The position numbers and the translations under genes were made by a program. Below the pieces are notes generated by a model. The model searched no databases. It had not been told where the DNA came from and was given only the letters and a program-made list of their open reading frames with translations. A stretch of DNA of 64,000 nt from Winogradskyella algicola (GTDB lineage Bacteria > Bacteroidota > Bacteroidia > Flavobacteriales > Flavobacteriaceae). Positions within the stretch are counted from its first letter, which is position 1. Each line of letters opens with the position of its first letter. The stretch covers positions 186,001 to 250,000 of the forward strand of contig NZ_SZQF01000005.1 of the NCBI RefSeq assembly GCF_005869935.1. The letters run 5' to 3'. Of this stretch, positions 1 to 8,185 are shown one piece after another.

Positions 1-1989
1 GTTAAAATAAGTTTTTTTGAAAGTGATTCAATTATTGATAAGGTTAAAGCAGTCTTACATTTAAAAGTAAAATCGCCTACTCAATTTTTACTATTTAATG
101 ACAAAGAACAATCTTTATTTGAAAACAGAGAGGATACAGATGGTAAACTGTATGATTTTGGAGAAAAAGTTGAGACTTCATATGGTGGATTTGTAATCGT
201 TCCTAATGTAGGTGAAAATGCACCTGTAGTAGGAAGCAATCTAAAAATTGCAATCACGCCTATATCAAAATTAGTTTCAGCATATTCAAATAATGTCGAA
301 ATATTTACCGAAAAAGGATCTAGTGTAATAAGCTTAGAATTGAAAGAAACTGTTGCTCAAAGAGCAATTGATTATTTAGATGAGCTAATCAATGAATATA
401 ACAACGATGTCCTTAAAGATAAAGAAGAGGTTGTGAAGGTTACTTCAGACTTCATTACTAATAGATTACAAAAAGTCTCTAAGGAATTAGAAGAGGTAGA
501 CTACACTGCTGAAGAGCTTCAAAAAAGTAGAAACATTACATCTTTAGGGGCACAAACAGACCTTAATTTACAAGCTAACAAACAACTAGAACAACAAATT
601 GCTAATACTGCTACAGATATTCAGTTAATCTCTTTTTTACAAGAAGAAATTCAAGCCGAAGACAGAACTAGCGATATGATTCCTGCCGATGTAGGTATTG
701 GCGATGCTTCAACAGCTCAAATGATATCTAGCCATAACGAGTTAGTTGCTGAACGTAACAGAATACTAAAAAATTCAAGTCCGAAAAATCCTGTTGTTAT
801 CAATCTTAACGACCAGATTAATGCCATTAAATCTAATTTAGAACGTTCACTAAGCAACATGAAGCAAACTTCTGAGCTAACTTTAAATAACTTAAATAAA
901 GAAAACTCAAGAGTTCGTGGACAACTTTACGCTGCACCAACAAAAGCAAGACAATTTAGAGATATAAAAAGACAACAAGATATTAAAGAATCTTTATATC
1001 TATATCTTTTAGAAAAACGGGAAGAATCTGCTATTAGATTGGGTATGTATACACCAAATGCTAAAGTTATTGAGAAGGCATACTCCACCTACCTACCAGT
1101 AGCACCTAGTCCAAAAATGACTTACATAGCGTCTTTTTTAATTGGACTTTTAATTCCTATAGGTTTTATATATATATTACAATTAGTAGACACCAAACTG
1201 TATATAAAAAACGATTTAATCGATTTATTACCTATTACTTATTTAGGTGATATCCCAAAGACTAGCAAAAAAGAAAAACTAATAAAGCGTGTTGATTACT
1301 CTCCTAAAGCTGAAGCTTTTAGAATTGTAAGATCTAATATAGATTTTATTCTAAAAGATTTAAAAAAACAACAAAAAAGGCTTTTTATTACTTCTACCAA
1401 AGCGCAAGAAGGTAAATCTCATACGAGTACTAACCTTGCAAGTTCTATATCTTTTTCAGAAAAGTCTGTATTATTAATTGAGATGGATATACGTGTTCCT
1501 AAAATTTTAGACTATCTAGGAATTAAGGAAAAACCAAGTAAAGGCCTGTCTGATTATATTGCTGATAGCACCATAAAACCTCAAGATGTTGTTGTAAAAC
1601 ATCCTGAAAATGAATTTTTAGATATTATTCCTTCAGGTACAATACCTCCTAATCCATCAGAATTACTGATGAGCCCTAGAGTAACAGAGCTTTTTAAATA
1701 TTTTGAAAACAAATATGATTACATTGTTGCAGATACATCTGCTGTAGGATTGGTTAGTGATACTTTACTAATATCTGAATTTGCAGATCTATTTGTATAT
1801 GTGGTTAGTGTAGATAATGTTGATAAAAGAAGGCTTGTAAATGTAGCACAACCGTTATACGATGATAAACGACTCCCTAACATGACCATGCTTCTAAATG
1901 GTGTTAAGCCTGGTAAAAAAGGATATGGTTATGGATACGGTTATGGCAACAATCCTAACAAAAAGAAAAAGTGGTATAGCTTTTCTTAA
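1..1989 (+). CDS. Wzc-like polysaccharide co-polymerase / BY-type tyrosine kinase (5' end outside window)
   Basis: The reading frame is open from base 1, so this is the C-terminal 662 residues of a longer protein. The family spans the inner membrane and controls chain length and export of capsular or exopolysaccharide. The visible part has a long periplasmic coiled-coil region, a second membrane segment (YIASFLIGLLIPIGFIYIL, about nt 1120-1180) and a cytoplasmic BY-kinase ATPase. The ATPase shows a Walker A (AQEGKSHTSTNLA, near nt 1405-1440), a Walker A' (LLIEMDIR) and a Walker B (YIVADTS). The C-terminus carries the expected tyrosine cluster (GYGYGYGYG) followed by lysines. The Walker A' has Glu where the family usually has Asp. 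An outer-membrane Wza-like partner would be expected upstream. Family assignment is firm; kinase activity is inferred. Confidence 0.92.
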   Translation, partial: VKISFFESDSIIDKVKAVLHLKVKSPTQFLLFNDKEQSLFENREDTDGKLYDFGEKVETSYGGFVIVPNVGENAPVVGSNLKIAITPISKLVSAYSNNVEIFTEKGSSVISLELKETVAQRAIDYLDELINEYNNDVLKDKEEVVKVTSDFITNRLQKVSKELEEVDYTAEELQKSRNITSLGAQTDLNLQANKQLEQQIANTATDIQLISFLQEEIQAEDRTSDMIPADVGIGDASTAQMISSHNELVAERNRILKNSSPKNPVVINLNDQINAIKSNLERSLSNMKQTSELTLNNLNKENSRVRGQLYAAPTKARQFRDIKRQQDIKESLYLYLLEKREESAIRLGMYTPNAKVIEKAYSTYLPVAPSPKMTYIASFLIGLLIPIGFIYILQLVDTKLYIKNDLIDLLPITYLGDIPKTSKKEKLIKRVDYSPKAEAFRIVRSNIDFILKDLKKQQKRLFITSTKAQEGKSHTSTNLASSISFSEKSVLLIEMDIRVPKILDYLGIKEKPSKGLSDYIADSTIKPQDVVVKHPENEFLDIIPSGTIPPNPSELLMSPRVTELFKYFENKYDYIVADTSAVGLVSDTLLISEFADLFVYVVSVDNVDKRRLVNVAQPLYDDKRLPNMTMLLNGVKPGKKGYGYGYGYGNNPNKKKKWYSFS

Positions 1990-1997
1990 AACGATTT

Positions 1998-2030
1998 AAA
2001 CGTCTTATCTACAAAAGGTAAGACGTTTAT
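1998..2030. terminator. Bidirectional terminator hairpin
   Basis: The arms AAACGTCTTA and TAAGACGTTT (1998-2007 and 2019-2028) form a 10-bp stem between the convergent wzc-like and proline dehydrogenase genes. The hairpin reaches into the stop codon of the minus-strand gene. Confidence 0.7.
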
Positions 2031-3199
2031 AATTTTCGTCTCTTTCTCTCAGTTTTTAACAATGTTAACTCCCTATTGGTCTGCCCAGCAACAGAGGTAT
2101 TCTCTTCCGCTCTTCTAATTAAGTATGGCATAACATCTTTTACTGGGCCAAATGGAATATACTTAGCTACATTATAGCCCTCAGAAGCTAGATTATAACT
2201 AATATGATCACTCATACCATATAATTGACCAAACCAAACATTATTATCATCTTTAGCAATATTATACCTCTCCATTAGTTCCAATGCCAAATAACAACTT
2301 TCCTCATTATGTGTTCCAATAAAAACTGATATTTCATTTAAATTTTCTAGGATATAAGTAAGTGTATTATTAAATGTATCATCAGTTGCTTTTTTATTTT
2401 CACAAATTGGTGATTCATACCCTTTATCTTCTGCTCTACTTCTTTCCTTCTCCATGTAAGCACCACGCACTATTTTCATTCCAATATTAAAACCCTCACT
2501 CTTTCCTCGCTGATGTAAAGCCTTTAGATAGTCTAACCTATCCCAGCGATAACATTGAAGTGTATTATATACTATTGTTTTTCCTTTGTTATACTTGCGC
2601 ATCATATCTTCAACCAAATCGTCTGCGGCATCTTGCATCCAGCTTTCTTCGGCATCAATTAAAACTTCAACATCTTTTTCTTTGGCTAACTTACAAACAG
2701 CATCGAAACGCTCTACAATTCTGTTCCATTCTTCATTTTCGGATGCAGAAAGTTTTTTACCTTCAGTCTTCTTTTGATATAATAAAAATCGCCCAAACCC
2801 TGTTGGCTTAAAGACTACTATAGGCATAGCCTCTCGCTCTTCACAAAAACGAATAATCTTTAAAATCTTTTGAAGAGCATTATCAAACTCCTCCTCAATT
2901 TCTTTACCCTCTACTGAATAATCTAAGACGGAACTAACACCCTTAGTATAAAGTTTATCAATAACCGACAGACAGTCTTCCTCATTTACACCGCCACAAA
3001 AATGATCAAAAACGGTAGATCTAATCAAACCTTCAACAGGCAAATTGGCCTTAAGCGCAAAATTCGTTGCAGCGGTTCCTATACGAACTAGAGGTTGAGA
3101 TGAAATCATTTTAAATAAAAAGTAAGCACGCTCTAACTCAGAGTCAGATTTTAGTGCAAAAGCAGTTGAAGTGTTTTCAAAAAGAGAACGATTAATCAT
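2027..3199 (-). CDS. Proline dehydrogenase (FAD-dependent)
   Basis: This 390-aa protein matches the monofunctional PRODH family, which oxidises proline to delta-1-pyrroline-5-carboxylate at the membrane and passes electrons to quinone. Family-typical segments are visible: FKPTGFGR, the LIDAEESWMQ strand, YNTLQCYRWDR, MKIVRGAYMEKER, GTHNEES and FGQLYGMSDH. The length suits a stand-alone enzyme without the P5C dehydrogenase half of PutA. It is divergent from aroB. The minus-strand upstream sequence holds a TATATTTG box (plus positions 3220-3227) about 20 bases from the ATG. No P5C dehydrogenase gene lies nearby. Confidence 0.93.
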   Translation of the reverse strand: MINRSLFENTSTAFALKSDSELERAYFLFKMISSQPLVRIGTAATNFALKANLPVEGLIRSTVFDHFCGGVNEEDCLSVIDKLYTKGVSSVLDYSVEGKEIEEEFDNALQKILKIIRFCEEREAMPIVVFKPTGFGRFLLYQKKTEGKKLSASENEEWNRIVERFDAVCKLAKEKDVEVLIDAEESWMQDAADDLVEDMMRKYNKGKTIVYNTLQCYRWDRLDYLKALHQRGKSEGFNIGMKIVRGAYMEKERSRAEDKGYESPICENKKATDDTFNNTLTYILENLNEISVFIGTHNEESCYLALELMERYNIAKDDNNVWFGQLYGMSDHISYNLASEGYNVAKYIPFGPVKDVMPYLIRRAEENTSVAGQTNRELTLLKTERKRRKL

Positions 3200-3219
3200 A
3201 GATATTAAAAATAATATTG

Positions 3220-3227
3220 CAAATATA
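3220..3227 (-). promoter_or_regulatory. Bacteroidota -7 box for proline dehydrogenase
   Basis: On the minus strand this reads TATATTTG, an exact TAnnTTTG, 20 bases upstream of the ATG at 3199. No clear -33 TTTG is seen at the usual spacing. Confidence 0.45.
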
Positions 3228-3296
3228 TTTAATCCTAAGCGTATTTTTTTCTAAAAAAAGGGAGTATTTTCACGGCAAAATTGAGGATTTATCAAA

Positions 3297-4370
3297 ATGA
3301 AATCAATAAAGACAAAAAATGCGATAGTTCATTTTAACGATAATATATATAGGGAACTAAATGCATATATAAAAACTACTAATCCATCAAAGATATTTGT
3401 GCTTGTAGATACAAACACCCATGATGCTTGCCTACCAAAGTTTTTATCGCAAGTAGAATCTGGAGATATTATTGTTGAGGTTATGGAAATGCCCGAAGGC
3501 GAAGACCACAAGACTATAGATATTTGTACTGGAGTATGGGAAGCCATGTCTGAATATTACGCAGACAGAAAAAGCCTTATGATAAATTTAGGTGGCGGAG
3601 TCGTCACTGATCTTGGTGGTTTTGTAGCTAGTACATACATGCGTGGTATAGATTACATCAATGTACCTACATCGCTTTTGGCAATGGTTGATGCCTCTGT
3701 TGGTGGTAAAACTGGTGTTGATCTTGGCAATTTAAAAAACCAGATTGGTGTTATTAGCGAAGGAAGTATGGTATTAATTGATACATCTTTCCTGGAGACA
3801 TTGCCAAAAAACCACATGGCTTCTGGTTATGCGGAAATGTTAAAACACGGACTGATAAATGACAAATCCTATTGGGAAACTCTAATAAATTTTGAAAATT
3901 CAGATGGCTCTGCATTAGATAAGATGATTTACGATTCTGTTATTATTAAAAATAATATAGTTTCTGAAGACCCAACAGAACAAGGTCTAAGAAAAATTTT
4001 AAACTTTGGTCATACTTTAGGGCATGCCATTGAAAGCTATTTTTTAGGAAATGCCGATAAAACTCCTCTTCTACATGGAGAAGCTATTGCGATTGGGATG
4101 TTATTAGAAGCTTATATTTCTACAAGGACTGAAGGTCTTTCTAGTAAAGAGTTTAAAGATATTGAAATTGGTATTCTAAAAACTTTTTCTAAAGTTGAAA
4201 TAACAGAAAATGATCAAAGAATTATCATCGACTTGCTAAAATATGATAAAAAGAATAGTCACGGAAAAGTAAAGTTTGTATTACTAGAGGCTATCGGAAA
4301 GCCAAAAATAAACTGCGAAGTTGATAATGATATTATACAGGATGCTTTTAAGTATTACACCTCTTTGTAA
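3297..4370 (+). CDS. aroB: 3-dehydroquinate synthase
   Basis: This 357-aa enzyme performs the second step of the shikimate pathway, converting DAHP to 3-dehydroquinate with NAD and a divalent metal. Recognisable motifs are the NAD-binding INLGGGVVTDLGGFVAS, the PTSLLAMVDASVGGKTGVD segment, the metal ligands in GYAEMLKHGLI, and the second metal region NFGHTLGHAIE followed by LLHGEAIAIGM. The length is normal. The gene stands alone, is divergent from proline dehydrogenase and is followed at once by a strong hairpin terminator. Confidence 0.97.
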   Translation: MKSIKTKNAIVHFNDNIYRELNAYIKTTNPSKIFVLVDTNTHDACLPKFLSQVESGDIIVEVMEMPEGEDHKTIDICTGVWEAMSEYYADRKSLMINLGGGVVTDLGGFVASTYMRGIDYINVPTSLLAMVDASVGGKTGVDLGNLKNQIGVISEGSMVLIDTSFLETLPKNHMASGYAEMLKHGLINDKSYWETLINFENSDGSALDKMIYDSVIIKNNIVSEDPTEQGLRKILNFGHTLGHAIESYFLGNADKTPLLHGEAIAIGMLLEAYISTRTEGLSSKEFKDIEIGILKTFSKVEITENDQRIIIDLLKYDKKNSHGKVKFVLLEAIGKPKINCEVDNDIIQDAFKYYTSL

Positions 4371-4372
4371 AA

Positions 4373-4407
4373 AGAAAAACCCTTAGCGATGAGCTAAGGT
4401 TTTTTCT
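4373..4407. terminator. Bidirectional terminator between aroB and the Lrp gene
   Basis: CCTTAGC-GATGA-GCTAAGG (4381-4399) forms a 7-bp stem flanked by an A-run and a T-run, so it can serve both converging genes. Confidence 0.8.
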
Positions 4408-4430
4408 TTTTACAAACTAAATATGTTTTA

Positions 4431-4910
4431 CTATAACTCGTTGAAGATTGTATGCATCAAACGCTTCTTATCATTAATACTTTCTTCTAAAGATATCATT
4501 GTTTCTGTTCTGTAAACACCTTCAATGTCATCTATATTAAAAATAATGTCTTTTGCATGCATCGTGTTTTTTGCTCTAATTTTACAAAAAATATTGAATT
4601 TCCCTGTAGTAATATGAGCAACTGTTACATAAGGAATACTCTCAATACGCTCTAATACAAACTTTGTTTGCGATGTATTTTGAAGAAAAACACCAACATA
4701 AGCAATAAATGAATATCCTAATTTTTTATAATCTAAAGTTAGCGAAGAACCTTTAATGATTCCTGCCTCTTCCATTTTCTTAACACGTACATGAACTGTA
4801 CCTGCAGAAATCAATAATTTTTTTGCTATATCTGTAAAAGGAATACGCGTATTATCTATTAGCATATCCAATATTTGGTGGTCTACTTCGTCTAATTTAA
4901 ACTTTGCCAT
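4431..4910 (-). CDS. Lrp/AsnC family transcriptional regulator
   Basis: This is a 159-aa protein with an N-terminal winged helix-turn-helix (VDHQILDMLIDNTRIPF, then AKKLLISAGTVHVRVKKME) and a C-terminal RAM/ligand-binding domain (VGVFLQNTS, HITTGKFNIFCKI). Such proteins usually sense amino acids and bind DNA as dimers or octamers. I chose the ATG at 4910 (MAKFKLDE) because homologues start just before the first helix. An in-frame start at 4961 would add a hydrophobic 17-residue lead and overlap the upstream carboxypeptidase gene. It lies 47 bases behind that gene on the same strand and may be co-transcribed with it. Confidence 0.93.
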   Translation of the reverse strand: MAKFKLDEVDHQILDMLIDNTRIPFTDIAKKLLISAGTVHVRVKKMEEAGIIKGSSLTLDYKKLGYSFIAYVGVFLQNTSQTKFVLERIESIPYVTVAHITTGKFNIFCKIRAKNTMHAKDIIFNIDDIEGVYRTETMISLEESINDKKRLMHTIFNEL

Positions 4911-4957
4911 AATTATATAATCTTTAAACTTTATGCAAAAATAAAGGATTTTTATTA

Positions 4958-6130
4958 TCAATTACGCATCAAAAAAGAGTTTTTTAAAGGTTTTAGTGAG
5001 ATTTTTTCATTATTTATTAATACGAAATCGTTTTCGTTAGTAACTTCCAACACTTTATCTTCATGATTATTTACAACTTGACCCTTTGCATCAATTTCCC
5101 TATGACCATAAAAATCATCTAACTTCGAAATAACTTCAATTGTAGGAATAAAGTTAATGGTTTTATCTACCAATTCTTCTTTATAAAGTATTCCTATATC
5201 AGTTAATTCATTGGAATTCTCATCCAATTTCACATTTCTAATAATGATGTCATAAAACTGTTTAGCGTTTTCTGGGATTAAAAAATAATCTGTATGCATA
5301 TCCGAATCTATTCCTCTTGAAATAGCCTCTAACCCTTTTAAAATAGCCACAAACATCAAATATCTAACTTCTTCTCTTTTATAATCGTTAGGAAAATGGC
5401 CAGCTTCAAACAAAACTGTTGGAACATCTAAAGCTTGAAATGTATCACCAACACAGTTTAAATTGAATCCATCATCATACCTAGCTACACTATTTGGAAT
5501 AGTCTTCTGTAGTGCAGAATTAATCTCAACAATCAATGCCATAGCTTCTTTTCTATTTGGTGTCCGGCTATACTCCACATCTTGGGATGGAGATAAAAAT
5601 GACAATATAGAAGATTTGTTTGTTGAACCAACATTATAAATGGTGCGCTGTCCGTGGAGATTAAAACAATAATGTGGCTTAAAATCATCAAATACCTGTC
5701 TTAGCAACTTACTCTCCGGTTGAGATAGATCTTGCGCATCCCTATTGAGATCAACCTCATTAGCATTAAAACGTGTGTAGCGTTCCGCACCATCAGGATT
5801 GAGAATTGGAATAATCAATAACGTACATGACTCTAAAATTAAATTCGGAAAGTTATTATTAGTAAGAAACAGATTAAAACAATCAAAAAGTGCTTTAGTA
5901 GTTGTTGACTCATTACCATGCATTTGAGACCATATTAAAACTCTCTTGGGTCCTGTCCCAAATTTTAAAAAATAAATAGGTCTACCTTCAACAGAATGCC
6001 CAACGATAGAATTCATTGAATGAGGTATTCTTTTCATACATTTTTCTATATGAGAATTGGTAATGTATCTACCAAACAATTCAGGAGTTTTAAGTAAAGA
6101 ATATAAACTTTTAAGTTGTTCTAATTCCAT
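4958..6130 (-). CDS. M14 family zinc carboxypeptidase-like protein
   Basis: This 390-aa protein has the M14 peptidase core: zinc ligands HGNE in SQMHGNEST, the substrate-binding NPDGAERYTR followed by DLNRD, the third zinc ligand in FNLHGQR and a catalytic Glu in VLFEAGHFPND. No signal peptide is visible, so it is probably cytoplasmic and acts on peptides, although a murein-peptide amidase role is possible. The ATG at 6130 is preferred over a TTG one codon upstream. The gene diverges from an XRE regulator across a 303-bp region rich in TTACA/TGTAA dyads, so control by that regulator is plausible. Confidence 0.88.
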   Translation of the reverse strand: MELEQLKSLYSLLKTPELFGRYITNSHIEKCMKRIPHSMNSIVGHSVEGRPIYFLKFGTGPKRVLIWSQMHGNESTTTKALFDCFNLFLTNNNFPNLILESCTLLIIPILNPDGAERYTRFNANEVDLNRDAQDLSQPESKLLRQVFDDFKPHYCFNLHGQRTIYNVGSTNKSSILSFLSPSQDVEYSRTPNRKEAMALIVEINSALQKTIPNSVARYDDGFNLNCVGDTFQALDVPTVLFEAGHFPNDYKREEVRYLMFVAILKGLEAISRGIDSDMHTDYFLIPENAKQFYDIIIRNVKLDENSNELTDIGILYKEELVDKTINFIPTIEVISKLDDFYGHREIDAKGQVVNNHEDKVLEVTNENDFVLINNEKISLKPLKNSFLMRN

Positions 6131-6145
6131 CAATGATTTTTATGT

Positions 6146-6159
6146 GTTACAAATGTAAC
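6146..6159. promoter_or_regulatory. Dyad 1 (GTTACA-AA-TGTAAC) over the M14 gene -7 box
   Basis: A hyphenated 14-bp dyad with 6-bp arms. The minus-strand -7 box TACATTTG (6150-6157) lies inside it, 20 bases before the M14 ATG, and a CAA (TTG on the minus strand) at 6174-6176 could be the -33. A repressor bound here would cover the promoter. Confidence 0.5.
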
Positions 6160-6169
6160 TATTTGATTT

Positions 6170-6183
6170 TTTACAATTGTAAA
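6170..6183. promoter_or_regulatory. Dyad 2, perfect 14-bp palindrome
   Basis: TTTACAATTGTAAA reads identically on both strands. It sits where the -33 region of the M14 promoter would be, 10 bases from dyad 1. Confidence 0.5.
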
Positions 6184-6203
6184 CAGTATAAACAAGAGTT
6201 CAT

Positions 6204-6218
6204 GTTACATATGTATAC
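6204..6218. promoter_or_regulatory. Dyad 3 (GTTACATATGTATAC)
   Basis: The core TACATATGTA (6206-6215) is a perfect palindrome with the same TTACA/TGTA halves as the neighbouring dyads. The remaining intergenic stretch 6219-6370 is very AT-rich and shows nothing else recognisable. Confidence 0.35.
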
Positions 6219-6371
6219 ATTAATGCATGTTATAAAAGCTTATAGGATCTAGAGAATTGAAGAAAATTCAATAGATATTAAAAATTATAATTATTAAATT
6301 TATTTCCAAGTATTTATATATAATTATTAAAGTTTTACTTTAATTAAAAAATAAAGATTAACATTAGAATA

Positions 6372-6404
6372 TTGACCAGCACAATACTATTGTTTACATT
6401 TGTA
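6372..6404 (+). promoter_or_regulatory. Promoter of the XRE regulator gene, overlapping dyad 4
   Basis: A -33 TTG (6372-6374), 20 bases and then TACATTTG (6395-6402) fit the Bacteroidota promoter, 31 bases before the ATG. The -7 box lies in GTTTACATTTGTATC (6392-6406), another TTACA/TGTA dyad. Confidence 0.6.
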
Positions 6405-6426
6405 TCGTTATAAAAGAAAAACAGCT

Positions 6427-6442
6427 GTTTACAATGATAAAC
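6427..6442. promoter_or_regulatory. Dyad 5 over the start codon of the XRE gene
   Basis: GTTTACAATGATAAAC has outer arms GTTTA/TAAAC and includes the ATG at 6434-6436. This position would suit repression of the regulator by its own product. Confidence 0.35.
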
Positions 6443-6802
6443 TCATCAGATTTTGCGAATCGATTACAAAAAGTCATAGATTTTTATGACGAAACCGCAT
6501 CAGGTTTTGCAGAAAAAATTGGTGTCCAAAGATCTAGTATTTCGCATATTCTTTCTGGCAGGAACAAACCAAGTTTAGACTTTGTAATGAAGGTACTTCA
6601 CTCCTATCCTGAAGTAGAATTGTATTGGCTATTAAATGGAAAAGGAAATTTCCCTACCACAGAGAGTAAAATTTCAAACTTTCCTAATCCACAGTTAGAA
6701 TTAAAAGTTGACAGCTCTAACGAACCTGAGGTAAAAAATTCTGAAATTGAAAAAATAGTCATTTTTTACAAAGATGGTACATTTAAAAGTTATGAGCCTT
6801 AA
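6434..6802 (+). CDS. XRE-family helix-turn-helix regulator
   Basis: This 122-aa protein has one Cro/C1-type helix-turn-helix at about residues 8-65 (GFAEKIGVQRSSISHILSGRNKPSLDFVMKVL cut across the recognition helix). It continues with the ELYWLLNGKGNFP segment common in Bacteroidota members and an acidic tail. No metabolite-binding domain is visible. The upstream region carries five related dyads, two of them on promoter boxes and one on its own start codon, which suggests autoregulation and control of the divergent carboxypeptidase gene. Targets and signal are unknown. Confidence 0.88.
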   Translation: MINSSDFANRLQKVIDFYDETASGFAEKIGVQRSSISHILSGRNKPSLDFVMKVLHSYPEVELYWLLNGKGNFPTTESKISNFPNPQLELKVDSSNEPEVKNSEIEKIVIFYKDGTFKSYEP

Positions 6803-6844
6803 GCTTAACTTCAGAATTTATTCAGATATAGTTAGCCAATTAAT

Positions 6845-6852
6845 TATCTTTG
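6845..6852 (+). promoter_or_regulatory. Bacteroidota -7 box for the small lipoprotein
   Basis: TATCTTTG matches TAnnTTTG 15 bases before the ATG at 6867. The -33 element is weak. Confidence 0.45.
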
Positions 6853-6866
6853 TACAAACCTTAAGA

Positions 6867-7256
6867 ATGAAGAATATTTTTTTGCTTTGTTTATTACTAC
6901 TACTTACAAGCTGTTTTGAAGTTGAACGTAATTGTGCTGATTTTAAAACTGGTGAATTTGAATTCAACTATACTATTGATGGTGTAAAAAAAACTGGGAG
7001 GTTTGTTAGAACAGACACACTGAATATAGACTATTACGAAGGAAAAATAGATTCCTCTTCTGTGCGCTGGATAAATGATTGTGAGTTTATTTTAAAAAAA
7101 CTTAACCCAAAAACAAATTCTGAGCGAGACGCTATTCACATGAAAATCCTCACAACAGAAGGCACATCTTCTTACACTTTTGAATATAAACTTGCCGCAA
7201 AAAAGCCAAACAAACCTCTAAGAAGCGAAAAAGGAGTCGCGTACAGAATTAATTAA
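6867..7256 (+). CDS. Small conserved lipoprotein, unknown function
   Basis: This is a 129-aa protein with a short signal peptide and lipobox (MKNIFLLCLLLLLTSC, lipidated Cys16), so it is probably anchored in the periplasm or outer membrane. The mature part is about 113 residues with a strand-rich pattern (FEFNYTIDGVKKTGRF, RWINDCEFILKKLNP). From memory, relatives occur widely in Flavobacteriaceae and some carry a spurious topoisomerase label; nothing here supports that label. The start at 6867 is chosen for the signal peptide and the TATCTTTG box just upstream. The terC-type gene follows after 5 bases, so the two are probably one transcript. Confidence 0.8.
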   Translation: MKNIFLLCLLLLLTSCFEVERNCADFKTGEFEFNYTIDGVKKTGRFVRTDTLNIDYYEGKIDSSSVRWINDCEFILKKLNPKTNSERDAIHMKILTTEGTSSYTFEYKLAAKKPNKPLRSEKGVAYRIN

Positions 7257-7261
7257 ACAAC

Positions 7262-8044
7262 ATGCTAGAATTTTTATTAACATCTGACGCTATTATGGCG
7301 CTTTTAACACTGACGTTTCTAGAAATTATTCTAGGGATAGACAATATCGTGTTCATATCTATTGCTGCCAATAAACTACCAGAAAATCAACGAGGTAAAG
7401 CTACCAATATTGGTCTAATTTTAGCAATGGTGCAGCGCATTATATTATTGTTTTTTGTAACCTTTCTTATTGGCTTAAGTGAACCATTTTTTAAGTACGA
7501 GAATGAATGGTTTAAAATAGCACTCAGTTGGCAAGCTATTATACTGTTTACAGGTGGACTCTTTTTAATTTACAAAAGTACATCTGAAATAAGAGAAAAA
7601 GTAGAAGATCCTGGTCATGATGAAAAAGGTGTAAAATCTAAAGTGATTAAATCGCTTTCACAGGCTATAACACAAATCTTAATCATTGATTTTATTTTCT
7701 CCGTAGACTCTATTTTAACGGCTATTGGTATGACTAATGGCTTACACCCAAATGGTAACTACACTTTAGTTTTAATGATTATAGCTGTTGTTATTTCTAT
7801 AGTTGTAATGATTGGCTTTGCTAATCCTATTAGAAAGTTTATAGATCGAAATCCAAGTATGCAAATATTAGGTTTAGCCTTTTTGATTCTTATAGGCTTT
7901 ATGCTTATTACCGAAGCCGCTCACCTATCTCACACTGAGTTCTTTGGAAAAACAGTTGGCGCAATACCAAAAGGCTACTTATACTTCGCAATTGCGTTCT
8001 CATTATTTGTGGAATTTTTAAACTTTAAAACTAAAAAAAAGTAG
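7262..8044 (+). CDS. TerC family integral membrane protein
   Basis: This 260-aa polytopic protein has about seven membrane segments and the TerC signature LEIILGIDNIVFISI near the N-terminus. It also has the second acidic segment IIDFIFSVDSILTAIGM. TerC-family proteins (for example Alx, YkoY and YceF) are linked to manganese efflux or metalation of exported proteins and to tellurite resistance. Which of these applies here cannot be told from sequence. It follows the small lipoprotein gene closely. The 141 bases after it contain no recognisable gene or clear terminator. Confidence 0.92.
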   Translation: MLEFLLTSDAIMALLTLTFLEIILGIDNIVFISIAANKLPENQRGKATNIGLILAMVQRIILLFFVTFLIGLSEPFFKYENEWFKIALSWQAIILFTGGLFLIYKSTSEIREKVEDPGHDEKGVKSKVIKSLSQAITQILIIDFIFSVDSILTAIGMTNGLHPNGNYTLVLMIIAVVISIVVMIGFANPIRKFIDRNPSMQILGLAFLILIGFMLITEAAHLSHTEFFGKTVGAIPKGYLYFAIAFSLFVEFLNFKTKKK

Positions 8045-8185
8045 TACGGCAGTTATATAACGTTGTTTTCAATCCGCTTAACTAAAATATCAAACCTTTT
8101 TGGGTATTGAAAAATGGGTTTTACTATATTTCAGAAAATTTTTGTAAGATTTTTTATGAACCCAAATCCATAAAGCCTTCATTCA

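Noticed and set aside
8044..8090. GGCAGTTATATAACGTTG-like stretch considered as a recombination or cassette site
   Set aside because: It resembles sequences I vaguely remember beside flavobacterial cassettes, but there is only one copy here and no integrase or partner site.
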